NCBI RefSeq assembly: GCF_947623445.1
Contig: NC_135240.1
Span: forward strand, 20,770,001-20,834,000
Length of the DNA: 64,000 bases
Source: Clavelina lepadiformis
Taxonomy: Eukaryota > Chordata > Ascidiacea > Aplousobranchia > Clavelinidae
Reading direction: 5' to 3'
The notes under the pieces were generated by a model that saw only the letters and a program-made list of their open reading frames with translations, was not told the origin of the DNA and made no database searches. This document shows, in pieces, positions 1 through 12,726 of the stretch (position 1 is its first letter; each line of letters starts with the position of its first letter). Made by a program: the position numbers and the translations under genes.

Positions 1-1536
1 AGCAAGTAAAAATGTGATACTTATATATCATTTTATTATAAGATGGCTTTGTATACACACATCACGCTTGAAATTTAAGAAGATGCAGTGATGTGTTATA
101 CGGAACTACGACCGACATAAGAAGGCTATGTCAATTTAACCTCTAACATCCGCAGCACTAAGAATTTTTTTATTTTTGACATTCCTGAGAGACGCGTTGT
201 ACAGTAACTTATATTGATATGCTATACTGAATATGCCAATATACTCACTATCCAGTATCCTGTTAAATAGCCTACGATCAGCAAAGACCGGAAAATCAAG
301 GTTACAATTTTACGAAGAAAGCTAAATCTGTTTAGTGTTAAATCAAATGGGACTAGTTAAAATTATACTTATATATATTTTGGAAGCTGAGAGTTTATAG
401 AGTGTTAATTTATAAGTCATAAACTTCACTTAGCCTTGCTGATATCTCCCTGGGCTTGTTTTCCATGGCGATGAAAATTTAAGACATGTTTTAGTCATAC
501 TTGAGTAATTCTTCTTCTTCTTTTTAACGAAGGTCGCGCCGAAAAACTTAAGCTTATACTATATAAATGGATACTTTGCTTTTTGTCGTTTTTGTATCTT
601 GCAAACAGTTGGTAATTAAATGGTTTAGGCTGTAATTAAGAAAGAGTAATAATAGCCTATACCCTTTATACATGTTTTTGCCAATGAAGTAAATAGGCTT
701 ATTTGTCACATCCACAACAACCATTACTTACGTCATCAATTCACGCAAATTGTTAAATGCGGTAGAAAATTACGACGTAATTCATACATAATAACGGACA
801 ACGTATGCTCGCCTCCTTAAATATTTTGAAAAAAATACTCGTCGGTTTATGTTAATTATCATCAGAAGCAACATTTGTCAGAAAAGAGAAATTCGATGAT
901 TCACCATGAACCGTTATAACACCAATAAACAAAAAATAAGAGTCGCAGCTTCTCATATAAGACGATGCCGGATGAGCCAGTTTGCGCACGGCCTAAGGCG
1001 ATATACTTCAAGTGCGAACATCGGTATAAGCGTATATAATGGAACAGTTTTACATAGATTAATGACCTTCAATAGAATCTCCAGCACTTTTCTGAAGGAG
1101 TTAAGTAAAGTATAGATTGGAGAAAATGTTAATGTTTGTTCCCGCGGTTAGTTTTTTGAATTGCGTCTTTTCGGGAAAGCAGTTATTTTTTTTGTAGTCG
1201 GAATAAGCAGATGTTGTTGAATTGTTGATTTGTGAGAAAAACCTTTGCCATTTAGTAGCATATATAGTAAGCCATGTAGGCCATATTTGCCGTTAAATGT
1301 TTTGTAAAGCAAAGCTGTTGCTCTAAGATGGGAATTTCTGGTATTTTTTAAAAACAAGTAATCGATTTTAAGTAGTTGATGTTTATTATGTTGTGTGTTA
1401 TAACTAATACCTACATGTGCCTGCGTGCCAAAAGCAATTGAAAAAGAAAACACCTAAAATTTAGCTCAATGTGTAAATCGTATTAGGTATCTTTTGTTTT
1501 ACACCAGGTCCATACCCGTTAGGTTAAATTTGTTAT
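1..1536. other. Upstream non-coding stretch
   Basis: AT-rich sequence with no recognisable coding exon. The longest open frame (906-1115, +) is 69 codons without a recognisable domain and I do not call it a gene. A candidate splice acceptor (pyrimidine-rich run then CCAG) lies at about 1490-1507, just before the BTBD19 start, so a 5' UTR intron or a trans-splice site is possible. Confidence 0.5.
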
Positions 1537-2433
1537 ATGGTAACCTATTTGCAAGTGATGGATGAAAAGTTAGTGCGCGGTGACCAAACAGCGTTTTATA
1601 GTTTAATGAGAAAAAGGTGCATCAACCACAAAGACTTCAGTGATTGCATCTTCTTAGTCGGATCTCAACGACAGCTTATCTACGGTCATCGATGCCTTCT
1701 TGCAGGCCGCTCAGAGGTTTTTCGGTCAATGTTTTCCCAGCAACCAATACACGCAGTCGCAAGTAGAGATTCCCCTTACGCGCTTCCCAAGGTACGACCC
1801 GAGGTCTTCCTTACAGCTCTAGATTACATGTACACAAATTGCTGTACCTTAACATCGGATCTTGCTGCTGATGTTATGTCTCTTGCAATGGAGTATGGTC
1901 TAGATGGTCTGAGAAGGCTATGCGCGCGATATCTTTTGGATGGTTTGAATGTTGAAACCGCATGTGACGTTCTGCAGGCTTCGGTGATTCATGCTCAGCC
2001 TGATATGTTACAAAAGGCCTTGGATTTCACAATGCGAAACGGTCAAGACGTCATGAAAACTGAAGGGTTTCAGCAACTATCGACTGAATCACTCGGAGCG
2101 TTTCTTCGTGGCGATTCACTAAACGCTGACGAGATGGACATTTTAAATGCTGTCCGACGCTGGTCAAAGAATAACGCGTCTGTTACAGGAAGGCACGTAA
2201 AGGAGTTGGCGTCCCCAGTGATTCCTCTTGTGCGTTTGCCTCTATTGACTCCAGAAGAATTAACAAAAGTGGAGGAAGAGAACAAGAAGGATGGAATTAT
2301 TCCGATGGACCAACTAGCTGCTGCCTGGCGTTTTCATGCCTTGAAAGAAAATACGCCCGCGTCATACAGTACTTGCCTTCGCGCTGGCACAACCAGCAGG
2401 GAAAGTCATGATTACTTGCCGAAAGCAAAGTAG
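1537..2433 (+). CDS. BTBD19: BTB/POZ-BACK protein, BTBD19 orthologue
   Basis: One uninterrupted 298-codon frame. Residues ~15-130 form a BTB/POZ fold: KDFSDCIFLVG, then GHRCLLAGRSEVFRSMF, and the helix FLTALDYMYTNC. A BACK-like helical region follows (residues ~135-260: CDVLQASVIHA, WSKNNASV, PLLTPEELTKVEEEN). The C-terminal TSRESHDYLPKAK resembles the tail of vertebrate BTBD19, and the length (about 290 aa in vertebrates) also fits. No Kelch repeats or zinc fingers follow, so this is a BTB-BACK-only protein. Such proteins are usually oligomerisation or Cullin-3 adaptor-like factors; the substrate is unknown. The first ATG (1537) has a second in-frame ATG eight codons on, which could be the true start. 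Vertebrate BTBD19 has several introns while this copy has none. Confidence 0.85.
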   Translation: MVTYLQVMDEKLVRGDQTAFYSLMRKRCINHKDFSDCIFLVGSQRQLIYGHRCLLAGRSEVFRSMFSQQPIHAVASRDSPYALPKVRPEVFLTALDYMYTNCCTLTSDLAADVMSLAMEYGLDGLRRLCARYLLDGLNVETACDVLQASVIHAQPDMLQKALDFTMRNGQDVMKTEGFQQLSTESLGAFLRGDSLNADEMDILNAVRRWSKNNASVTGRHVKELASPVIPLVRLPLLTPEELTKVEEENKKDGIIPMDQLAAAWRFHALKENTPASYSTCLRAGTTSRESHDYLPKAK

Positions 2434-2547
2434 CAAAGCAACTGCATTTCGATGATCTATCTCTACCTTGAACGTAGACGATATGCTTACAAGAAAGCTC
2501 GATATTGTCTAAGCCTGCACCAAAGCGACTCAAGTATTCGGAATATA

Positions 2548-2553
2548 AATAAA
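2548..2553 (+). terminator. Polyadenylation signal of BTBD19
   Basis: AATAAA 115 bp after the BTBD19 stop codon, in a region with no other gene on this strand. Confidence 0.55.
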
Positions 2554-4865
2554 ACCTTTTCCAAAAAAATTGTTTCTCCACTTTCCTTGCATGCACAACG
2601 TTGTTATTATCGAAATCCCAATATTATGTAATCAATATGGTTGTAACCGTCGCTCGCTTGCCATACTCAGCTTTTGATTATTAAGTAAATGCCTTCGATG
2701 GCGATCTTGAAACTACACACTATTGAATGTGGGTGCTTTTGACTTTGTTTAGATCTAAAACCTTTCTGCATTACTAGAAGGCGAGCACGTCATTCAGTAC
2801 TTTATTGAAAGGCTACTTACAAGAAATGTCTTTCTTGTATAGCATCGAATGATTTTATTGCTTGGCTAAACAACGGAACACGAGACGAATAGCGTAATAC
2901 CTAAACGCAGTAATTACCATGCTGTTTATACTTTTGTCACCGACTGTAGCTCACTGCGAAGGTTTTCCTTCCCTTAACCGATTTTTTTCTTTAAAGTTAA
3001 TTGCGGTGGTATTTTTTCGTAATTCCAAATTATATTCAAAAATGGAAAAGTCATTTAGTTAGCATGAGAAATATGTTGAAATTCGTTTATTAATGATTTT
3101 CTTATTTTTACACTGGACTGATATTGCGCAAAATAACAGCACTAGTTGTATGGGTGTAAATAGCGGCCCATGAAGGACTGACCTGTGACCAACAATTCAT
3201 GACTTACCTGTGAGGTAATTCCAAAGTTCCAAACTGCATTCGCAAGCCTACACCAATTACAATAACATACTTGATTGAAACACCGGGCGTCATGCATTTC
3301 ATTTTGCATTGTGGCGTTATGATTGATGCCACCTCCGTCACAATCAACTGTAGAATTTCGAAAATAGGGTAACGAGCAAAAATCTAGTTGGTTTACTGCT
3401 AACTCTTCTTTGATTTAAGCTTTACTTGACTTCTAATTAAGCCGAAATAGTTTACAGTAATGAAATGCAAAACAAGGAGAATGTCACTTTATTTCGAGGA
3501 TAAACAAGAACATGATTAATGTAAAACCCTACTGTGAAGTTTATTTAAACAAAAATGATATATGGCGACTCATGCTGCCAACAATTATATATCATCAAAT
3601 AGCATATTCAATGTACAAGAAATGAACAATATATGAAAATGTGGAACGAAATACTTTTTCACAAAATCATGGGCATATTGTATAGTTGCATAACTAACAA
3701 GAATATTGCAATTATTAAGTACACCAACAAGCAAAAGAATTATTGTTGCTGCAAAACGATGATTAAATTACTAAATTGCAATGAAAATTTGCAGAACACA
3801 ATGTACTTGTGCTGGGTTAAAATGTATAATTGCTAAACACCTTAAAAGCATCAGGTAATATCTTGCACTAAAATTAACTTCGACACGATTACTTTATAAT
3901 AATTAACCATTAACAAGGTAAAATATTTTAAGTGCCTAATAATTTAACACGCATCAAGTACCTTAAAAGTTCAAAAAGGTGAAAATTTGATACAATTACA
4001 TAATTGAAACAATTATAATAACAAAATAGAAGTCACATAGAAAAAATTAACAACTGATGTCTTTTCTTGACATAAAAATTAGACCAAGATGCCAACCAGT
4101 ACGCGGTGCAAGTGAGATGTAAGTAAAGTTGTTATAGACAGGTAGAGGTTTACTTTGATAACCGGATGTTTCATTCAAAGATCATTATGATGGTAGTTTT
4201 TTAAACGAATTTATAGATAACGGAAAAAACTAGATCCTTTAACGATGAAAACACAGCGCATTGTGTTTATACAGTCCAAAGCTTATAACGATGTGGTAAG
4301 ACGTAACGCGTTAAATAATTATTTATGCATAAAATTGTTGATGTCATTCAAAAGTGTTATCCTAGATAACATATTTTAAGACAAAACACAAACAAACATG
4401 CAACATTATACGAAAAATCATGAGTCAAGTAATCAGCTTAAGTGATTAAAAAACATGGTTCGAGTTAGACATTGCTTGAAGTAAATTATTTTTTTGCACA
4501 GAAACACAAAGTCTAACAGCAACGAAGAAAAGAATCTGCTGTGGACGTTTTTAACATCAACTCTTTACCAAACATATATTAAAATTTTGTGCATCTGTAA
4601 TAAAGAGTTATCACAGTAAGTAGACTCCTATGTTTTTCTTACAAGAATTGCAACCCAAGAGCTAAAAATGATAAAAGGACAAGCTTATTTACATAAAGTT
4701 GATTAGGTACCAAGTACAACGTATTGAAAATGTGGTGTGGAAGTCTGTTCCACATTAACTGCATATAATTGTAAAATTACAATAACACGAAACCACATTG
4801 AAAGCAGATAATAACACTTGCAACTTTCAAAAATAGTAACACTGCCTTTTTAAAATAAGAAAAAA
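2554..4865. other. Non-coding stretch, probably including the SLC7A 3' UTR
   Basis: No coding exon seen. The SLC7A gene ends at 4866 on the minus strand. The reverse complement of 3488-3493 is AATAAA and is a candidate poly(A) signal, which would imply a 3' UTR of about 1.4 kb. I see no repeat with clear ends here. Confidence 0.35.
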
Positions 4866-7800
4866 TTAATCATGTTCATTAATTATATCTGAACTTTTCC
4901 CTTCCACTGAACGCTTTCCTTCCGTACTCTGTCTTATGCCATATCCAAAATAAACAAGTAAGCCTAAAACAAATGGCAAATATAATATGAATTTATAATC
5001 ATTTGTTTTCGTTCTTGGTATTAGCAATGGGTACACTCAGTGTATTACAGTGTACTACACTGTATTACTTAAGGTTCATTTTTTGGCCTCATTAAAGTAT
5101 TTTGTCATTGAACATCACACAAAAACTGAGTGAATATTTCAATGACAAAGATTTGCAAATTTATTTCTCACCTATAATCATCCACACACCAAATCTAACC
5201 CAAGTCATGGATGGCAACTTCAGCATTAAGTAAATGTTGAAACACATGCTTAACAAAGGAATTGATGGAACAAGTGGTGTCTGAAAACAGATAATTAAAA
5301 AAATCTGAAAAATTTACTACAGTATGGAAATACCATGTAACTAAGATACCCATTATGTTCTATCGAAAGGACAGGGACCAATACAACATTAAATAAGTCT
5401 CACCTTAAACAAGAGGTGCTTTATGCTCATTGGTTGTCTACTTATTACAGTTGCTAACGTAATTTGGAGCAGAAGAAGTATGCAGATGAGAAGTATTCCT
5501 GACCATTGGGAAAGGTAAGCATTTCCCCAGACAAGTAGTACACCAAGTAGTATCATAAGCGCCACTAAAACGCATAAAAATGTTCAAGAAACCAGATTGT
5601 CTAAAAATTAAACGCTTTGTGATGAACATGTACTACTCTTTTGAAGTTTCCACATTATTGTTCAATAATTCACTTTATTTAATATTACATTCTGTGACAT
5701 ACATGCTTTGGTGTCAGTAATGCAATAAGCATTATGCATGTAAAACAATAAGTTGTTCAACAGTTTATCAAACAACTCACCAATCAATGCAGTTGCCCAG
5801 GTGACCATGTTACTGGTGTGAGGTGTAACGTGTTTCTCCTTGGGAAGGCAAAACTCACTGAGTTCAGGAAATCTAGCATTTGGGGGTGGATTTCTACCAA
5901 GGAGTAAGGAACGCTCTGAAACAAAAACCTCAGTGACAGAGATTTCGAAGATGCTCAATATATCAAATCAATGATATTTACCAGTGTCTTGGGCAGCGTC
6001 ATTATCACAGTCATCTGGCTTGTACCTCAGCACAAGTACTGAACATGCAACTAGAGTGTAAGCCATCAACGTTCCAATAGACATCATGTTAACCAAGTCA
6101 TCCAGATCAAACAATAAAGCCATGACACCTGAACAGCAGTTAAGTTACACAAGATAGTCCTAATTGTCTGCCAGGTTAGCATAACATTTTCTTCTCACCA
6201 AATCATTATTGTACCGATTTGGAATGTTAGAAGTAAAAGAATAATTATCCACACACTTGAAAAAATTCCAGACAGGATGGTTGCAGCAACTGGAGTTTTT
6301 GACTTTTGTGAAACTTGCGATAGAAATCTGAAGATCAGACCATCCCTTGCCATTGAAAAGATTATTCTGGGCATTCCTACTGCAGCACCCAGGACACTTA
6401 CATAAGAATAAATGTTGTGAGAGCATTTCTTACAAAAGAAACCAAACATAATTAAAAGTAAAATTGTGAAAATATGCATGCACATGCAAAGGGCAAATTT
6501 ATTTATAGTATATTATAGTAGATGGTAATACGAAACAACCACCTACTGGTCATGCATGATGTAAACTGCTTAAGTATAGTTCTTGGCCACAATGGAAATC
6601 AAAACGCTGCAAACTCCATATATATCATAACAAAATTATCAAGCTGAAAATATGAACACAGAATTATTTTAATTTAATAATATTCAAGTATTAAGTAAAG
6701 TTAAAATCATAACCAACGATAAATAATAATGTAGAGAAAATGCAATGTTTCTGAAAAATCTGCATAGAAAATCGAAATTTACAAATCAAAATAAATCAGT
6801 ATTGATTATTAAAATTAACTCCAATGAAATGCTAACATGTATGCTGTATATATTACATACAAGGTTTAAATGCTTACAACTGACTGAACCAATGACGTTA
6901 TGATTGATAATTTAAAATCATAGTTGATGTCAACACCAAGTAACAAAAATGTCACATCAATTTCATTAATGCACTATTTCACAACCATGAAAACATTGCA
7001 AAATTGTAATCTGCAAACAGAATAACTTAAAATTAGGCAGATAAATACAACAGAAATTTTTTGAAATGATGCAAACAAGGGAATCAGAATAATTTTCACC
7101 ATTTTGTTATGTTAATGACTGCACTAACTTCAGCAAATTATTGGATATATTTGCATACCTGGCAATAAGAGCACACATGGAACCCACAGCAACAGGCTTT
7201 GCAGCCCATGACAGACCTACGGCTTTAAAGGCATCTGGAAGTGGTGCGTTCTTGTCCAATGCATAATATGGCTTCATAAGTGTAACAGCTGATGACACAC
7301 TGACATATGCAGCAAGACAAATTATTAAAGTTATGACGATTGAGCGAGGAATTGACTTTCCAGGATTCTTTGCTTCTTCACCTTTATCACAACCCAAAGG
7401 CATACAACATAAAAGAAAGAAATTTTTTTCCAAAACATTGCGTTGTTTGGTATGAACAACTATTACCTACGCAAGCAATCGTATCAAAACCAACAAAAGC
7501 AAAAAAACAGGTTGCTGCCCCTTCCATCATTTTAGAGAATCCATAAGGAAGAAAACCTCCATTTCCAAAACCATCTGGTACTTCACTAGCTGGAATGTTC
7601 CAGTTATGGCTATCCGCTGTAGAAAAAGTTCATATTACGGTATGTTGCTAGGAGTATTTTAAGTCAATATCTAATTTATTAACGCCACTTAAGATCAATC
7701 AAATCAATTAACTCCTTTCAATTTTCAACAATGTCTGATTAGTTTTAACTCTTAATAGGAAAAATCAGAAAAATGTGAGATGTGTAAAAACATTGGTATA

Positions 7801-10800
7801 TTTTTGTTGAATGTGTTAACTGCATGTAATAGCAATGTAACGTAAACATTGTGACATAATTCATGATTCTACAACAAGCCAATGCACAATAAATACCTTT
7901 TATGAAACCAGCTATGGAACAGAATATCAAAACAACAATATTGATTGCTGTTAATATAGTCATTAGGAGGCTGGATACTTTCATTCCAACAGACAACATG
8001 ACTTGCAAAAAAACAGAGATTCAATTAGGGATTCTTAAAGTTTGAAATTTGACCATAAAATGAACCAGGAAATAGAATATCACTAGCCCTAGATTAATGA
8101 CACTTATAAGCAAGCAACACAAACTAGTAAAAAGTTAAGAAGGGCTGTTTTTGCTCAAGCATATGTCTGTATAATTGCACCATATTTCATTTCATCTTAT
8201 TACATCATCTCATTTTAAAACACATTGCCTAATATTCAAGCACAGACAAGTTGAGCAGACACTTTTCACATGATCAAAGACAAAAACACAACAGCTTTAA
8301 AGTTTACTTACTCGTGACAAGTAATATTAATCCAACAGCAAGAAAGTCTGGGTAAGTTGCAAGCCCAGAAACATTCATTGGCATTGCATTACGAAATGCG
8401 TGGGCAATAACACCACCAGTCAAAGAATCCAAATTTGCACTCCAAGCACGAGCCACACTTGAAACTCCTAATGGAAAATTAAGAGCTTTCAGTTGGTGAT
8501 GCATCATTTTGCATAGCTTGTACATACAAAAGATATTACACAAATACAGGAAAACCCTGATTAACAACCACTTAAACATGGTGGGGTAAAGTATAAATTT
8601 TCATAAACAACAGGATTGCGAAAATACACGCTATACTTATTACTTAAGGTCTTATACAGACAATAATGATGTCATGCTCTGATGTGAAATATACTAACGG
8701 CATAACGTAACCACCTCACTAACACTACTACTTGATTTTTGACAGTGCCATGGATTGTAGACTTACAAGGATTGTGCTGTATACCAGAGAGATACACAAA
8801 TGTACAAAAGCAGCCATATCAGTTTATTATATTATCAGCACCTGCTAATGACTTCTGGTACACTAAAAGAAGAAGATTGTGTTTACCAATGATATATTCT
8901 AACACAAGATTCCAACCGATGACAAAACCACAGAACTCTCCCATGGTTACATAACTGTAAATGTAAGCTGAACCTGCTTTTGGGACTCTTGCCCCAAATT
9001 CTGCATAGCATAAACCTAACAAAACATTATATTTACACCTAGATTGTATATCCAATAAGCTGTAAAATTTATTATAGATAGTTCAAAAATTTTAAGCCTA
9101 TATTGCATACATATGATACAGACAACAGGGTTGGGAATTTAGCCAATTTTGTCTGGCTGTTAGTTGAATGGCATTAGCTGCAAAATTGTCATTAATTGAG
9201 TCACAGTACTATTAGCGGTAGGCAAACCTACAATTTTCATAGGAATTGAAATAAAAAAATTTGTATATATTGATGAAGTATGTCATGGTAGACGCCACAT
9301 TCCACAGTTAAATGTGGAACAAAAATATTCAAGTATTAAAATAATTTAACAAAGCAACGCATTTCCATGGGTCTACTGATTACCAAAAAGTTTGCCAAAA
9401 TTCTTTCCAATTCCTACATGTGCGTTTTCTACTTATACCTAACAAATTTTTCAATGACTAAAAGCTTTAGCCACTAATTGACCAGTAGCCGGATAAAATT
9501 TCCCAGCCCTATTAGATAAATAATAATTATATAACAAACATATAATGCTGTAGAACTTATATATAATTTTTGTCTTTTTATTTTATCAAATAAAAAATAG
9601 AATAACACATCGCGCCATCATTATGATACCATAGTCAATAGAAAATGCACTACACTTCAGTACAAGACACAAAGAGGCACTAGCTCAAAATTTGTACAAC
9701 CATTTGAGTAAATTTCAGGCAATTAAAGAATAGTACAAACCTGCTAACATGGAAGCAATGGCAGCTACTGTGAAGGACAGAACTATTGATGGGCCAGCAT
9801 CTTCCCTAGCAACAGAACCTGTCAACACATACACTCCGGCTCCCAAAGTACTTCCCACACCTGCAGAACGTGAATAAAGTTAATCTTATATACATGAAAC
9901 AGATATAGAAAAGGCTTCACATGACACGAGTACTGAGTTTGTAACTTATATTGTTAAGCTGAAATATCCGCCAGAACAACCTGAGGGTAAAGAATTTAAC
10001 TTATCCTCCACTTGCATTTTATGCAAATCAATGGCAAAATACAGCGGAAATTTATTAACACAATACTTTGCTTAACCAATACTATTTCAACCAGGTTTGG
10101 ATATAACTTAAATTTTGGATAACAAGTAACTGTATATGTCAACTCAGATTTCACTAAACAAGCTTCCACTGCATAGCGTAGTACAAGTAATGAAATAGAA
10201 GTGTTTAAGTACATGTAAAAGATAGCAAGCAATGAAACAAAATTATTTGAAAATAATTTTTTCATACAGTCATATATACAATATACCAGACACTGTGAAC
10301 CCGTTTGGGGATCTGTGGTAAGGCTTTAGTCTGGGGTTGGTGAATATCATGATGAACTTCAAGTAATTAATTAAAAAGAATTAATTTTATTTTTGATTTT
10401 ATATACTACATTGTTCAGTTGTAGTGGCCTGCATAAAGCTAGACAGGGTTTTAAATTGGTTATTAAAGCAATTATAGAATAATGTGAGCAGTCATTATGA
10501 TAAAGATACCATAGTACAGACCAACAACGGTTAAAAAATTTAATGAGTTTGTTGAACCTTATATATGAGAGTTTGCATTCTTCAAAAACTCTGAGAGGTC
10601 TGTGACCAGAAAAAAGTTGAGAATCAGTATAGTACATCATTAAACGTCTCAACATTGTACTGTAACTGTGGTTTGGTATCAAAATATTTATCCTTGAAGT
10701 GGGAAAAATCTTAACATGGCTTGTTTTTGTGCGTTTCTCATTGATATAAATTTTACATAGTTTTTGTTCTTTTTGTGGTCTTGTACGAATTTGATACTGT

Positions 10801-11199
10801 TCACTCTGACTGGAAAGTATGGCAGTTTTAACAGAGAACTTGCACATGCAAAGCCGTACATTTCGGCATGATGGTGTGCACTGTGCACTATCTATTTGTT
10901 TATTCATTTATTATAAATTAGCGTTAAGATAAAAAAGTTTGGCGTGCATGTTGATGAACTTCGTACATGCAGGTGCCACATTTTCCACTATGGCTGTTCA
11001 GTGTTCACCATGTTTACTGAACAGAAACAAGGATGGTAACTGCTTTGCTGGCTTCTTTTGAGAGTCATGAAGCAAACCAAAACTTACCTACAGCCACAAG
11101 ATTAAATGTTGAAAGGCATCGAGTAAGATCTGTTGACTCAACATCATCTTCATCAAAATATTTCTTGCGAGTAAGTTTGTTTAGAAACTCTTTAAACAT
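4866..11199 (-). CDS. Cationic amino acid transporter (SLC7A CAT family)
   Basis: Thirteen exons (plus-strand coordinates): 11088-11199, 9741-9860, 8887-9015, 8312-8467, 7897-8001, 7467-7616, 7159-7381, 6257-6396, 5982-6128, 5781-5915, 5404-5564, 5172-5280, 4866-4963. All have GT donors and AG acceptors and matching phases, giving 594 residues, close to the 620-660 of animal CATs. Family marks: [18 protein letters not shown] at the N-terminus leading into TM1 ([11 protein letters not shown]), [14 protein letters not shown], the loop [14 protein letters not shown] after [40 protein letters not shown], and the last helices [21 protein letters not shown]. It should carry arginine, lysine or related amino acids across a membrane. 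The TPxxP segment and final helix fit the CAT1-4/SLC7A14 group, but I cannot assign a single member. The ATG at 11199 is chosen because it precedes the conserved LTRCL motif by 26 codons. Introns hold hAT-like elements (9126-9511 and 10805-10993). Confidence 0.92.
9126..9511. mobile_element. hAT-like non-autonomous element in SLC7A intron 2
   Basis: Terminal inverted repeats: the left end CAGGGTTGGGAA and the reverse complement of the right end TAGGGCTGGGAA match at 10 of 12 positions. Flanks acagacaa (9118-9125) and ttagataa (9512-9519) agree at 6 of 8 positions, with all differences T/C or T/A, as expected of an old 8-bp hAT target duplication. The 386-bp body has no coding capacity. It lies between SLC7A exons 2 and 3. 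Confidence 0.6.
10805..10993. mobile_element. 189-bp MITE, family A copy 1 (SLC7A intron 1)
   Basis: The ends are tctgactggaaagt and, in reverse complement, ccatagtggaaaatgtgg. Flanks ctgttcac (10797-10804) and ctgttcag (10994-11001) match at 7 of 8 positions. The same core (gataaaaaagtttggcgtgc, ttccactatgg) recurs at 12057-12726 and 38674-38859, so this is a repeated family. The size and 8-bp duplication fit a hAT-type MITE. Confidence 0.7.
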
Positions 11200-11824
11200 A
11201 CTGCAGTTTCAGTAACAGCTCCAATAGCACTTAATACCTATGAAATCTTTTAAAAGCAGTTGTATGTAGTACATATAAACTTCAAATAAATTGATGACAA
11301 GTTATGCCACTTTCCTGTCCGCCTCTAGTTATACCCAATTGCAGTTTCCAATCTTATCCAATTTCATAACTATCTCTTTCTTCCTTAATGGGTGTCTGCA
11401 TCTCTGAAGATCCAATCATGTTTACTCAGAGGCTAGCATATCTCTCCTGTTTCACTACGTTTTTGGAAATTCAATTTTGCAAAGCAGCTGGCTTTAGCTT
11501 ATATAAATTCTAGCACTAACACATCGATGATTATTAATTATTGATGATTCCATTTTCATCATGAACGATTTATGCTTTTTGTATAAGTTATTACAGTATT
11601 TGAACTACCTGCCTTAGCTTTTGTACCAGAAACTTTTAGTGTATTCAGTATATTTTCTCCAAGCATTTCCAGCAAACTTGCACAAAATATGTTTCTATTA
11701 CCTAGATTTGTTCTACAATCTACATGCTTTCATAACATACATTATGTGGGAGAAATGTATATATGGAATTTATGAACTATGGTCACCGAGTTTGTATAAA
11801 CACCTGTGCAAAAGCATTGTATCT

Positions 11825-11826
<2 letters not shown>

Positions 11827-11857
<31 letters not shown>
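11827..11857 (+). repeat. (GA)n microsatellite
   Basis: An almost uninterrupted run of GA dinucleotides, about 14 units, ending in gaaagtgaga. Confidence 0.9.
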
Positions 11858-11859
<2 letters not shown>

Positions 11860-12056
11860 TGAGACTGACAGAGCTTCTCTCTCTTTGTACTATTCTTCAT
11901 TTTTCAACTTGGCGATTAAATAAATCAGTCAACAGACATGTTATTGATTGAGGAAATGTATACCTATGAGAAAGTGTCAGACTAGTCATTTTTTAACCCG
12001 GACACAACAACATTATCATAAACTTTGAAGCAATAGCAACTCAGGCCAACACAGTT

Positions 12057-12726
12057 CATGACTGGAAATAGGGATGTTTTCGACAAGAAAAAGTGTGTGC
12101 AAAGACGCAAATTTTGGTGCTATGGCATGCACTGAATCCTCAATTTTTTGCTTACTAATAAATTGGCATTCAAACAACCAGTTTTTCTTTGCACATAATA
12201 ATTTAGCGTGAAGATAAAAAAGTTTAACGTGTGTGTTGTTGAAGCTGGTGCTTGCCAGTGATGGAAACAACCATTAATGGTCGTGACACAAGTCAAGTCA
12301 CTAACAGCGCAAGTCCAATTCAAGGCATTTACTTACATTCCCAAGTCAAGTCGAGTCAGTGACGTTTATCAAGTCAAGTCTAAATCTTAACACATGCCAA
12401 GTCACCATTTAGGATTTATTTTTAGTTTTAGGTCGATAATAAGCTTTCTGAACACTCATAACGTAAATATAATCATAAAACCTAATTTTAACCATTTCTG
12501 ACACTTGCATAGTGATTTTTTACTTTTTACAACTTTTTTTACAAATATAAAACTAATTTTACAACGATTTGATATAATTTGTTTTGTGACTCGAGCCAAG
12601 TCAACCGAAATTTACATGTTAACAAGAGTCAAGTCAAGTCTTTCCGAAAACCTGACTGGAGCTAAGTCAATGACTTAAGTCTTTCCATCTCTGGTGCTTG
12701 CAGGTACCACACTTTTCACTATGGTT
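12057..12726. mobile_element. Family A MITE copy 2, split by another element
   Basis: The left part (12057-12255: actggaaatagggatg, gcaaattttggtgc, gataaaaaagtttaacgtgt) and the right part (12702-12726: aggtaccacacttttcactatgg) together make the family A consensus seen at 10805-10993 and 38674-38859. They are separated by a complete second element at 12256-12693 with a perfect 8-bp duplication, so the split is a nested insertion. Outer ends are approximate by a few bases. Confidence 0.7.
12256..12693. mobile_element. hAT-like element with perfect TSD, nested in a MITE
   Basis: It starts CAGTGATGGAAA and ends, in reverse complement, CAGAGATGGAAA (11 of 12). It is flanked by perfect 8-bp direct repeats gtgcttgc (12248-12255 and 12694-12701). 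The 438-bp interior is built from degenerate copies of the motif aagtcaagtc and its variants, with no open frame. A related but diverged aagtcaagtc-rich element sits at 20207-20572. Confidence 0.85.

Noticed and set aside
906..1115. 69-codon frame starting with ATG
   Set aside because: Short, no domain and no conserved look; expected by chance in non-coding DNA.
10371..10907. 178-codon minus-strand frame
   Set aside because: It lies in SLC7A intron 1, partly overlaps a MITE and shows no domain.
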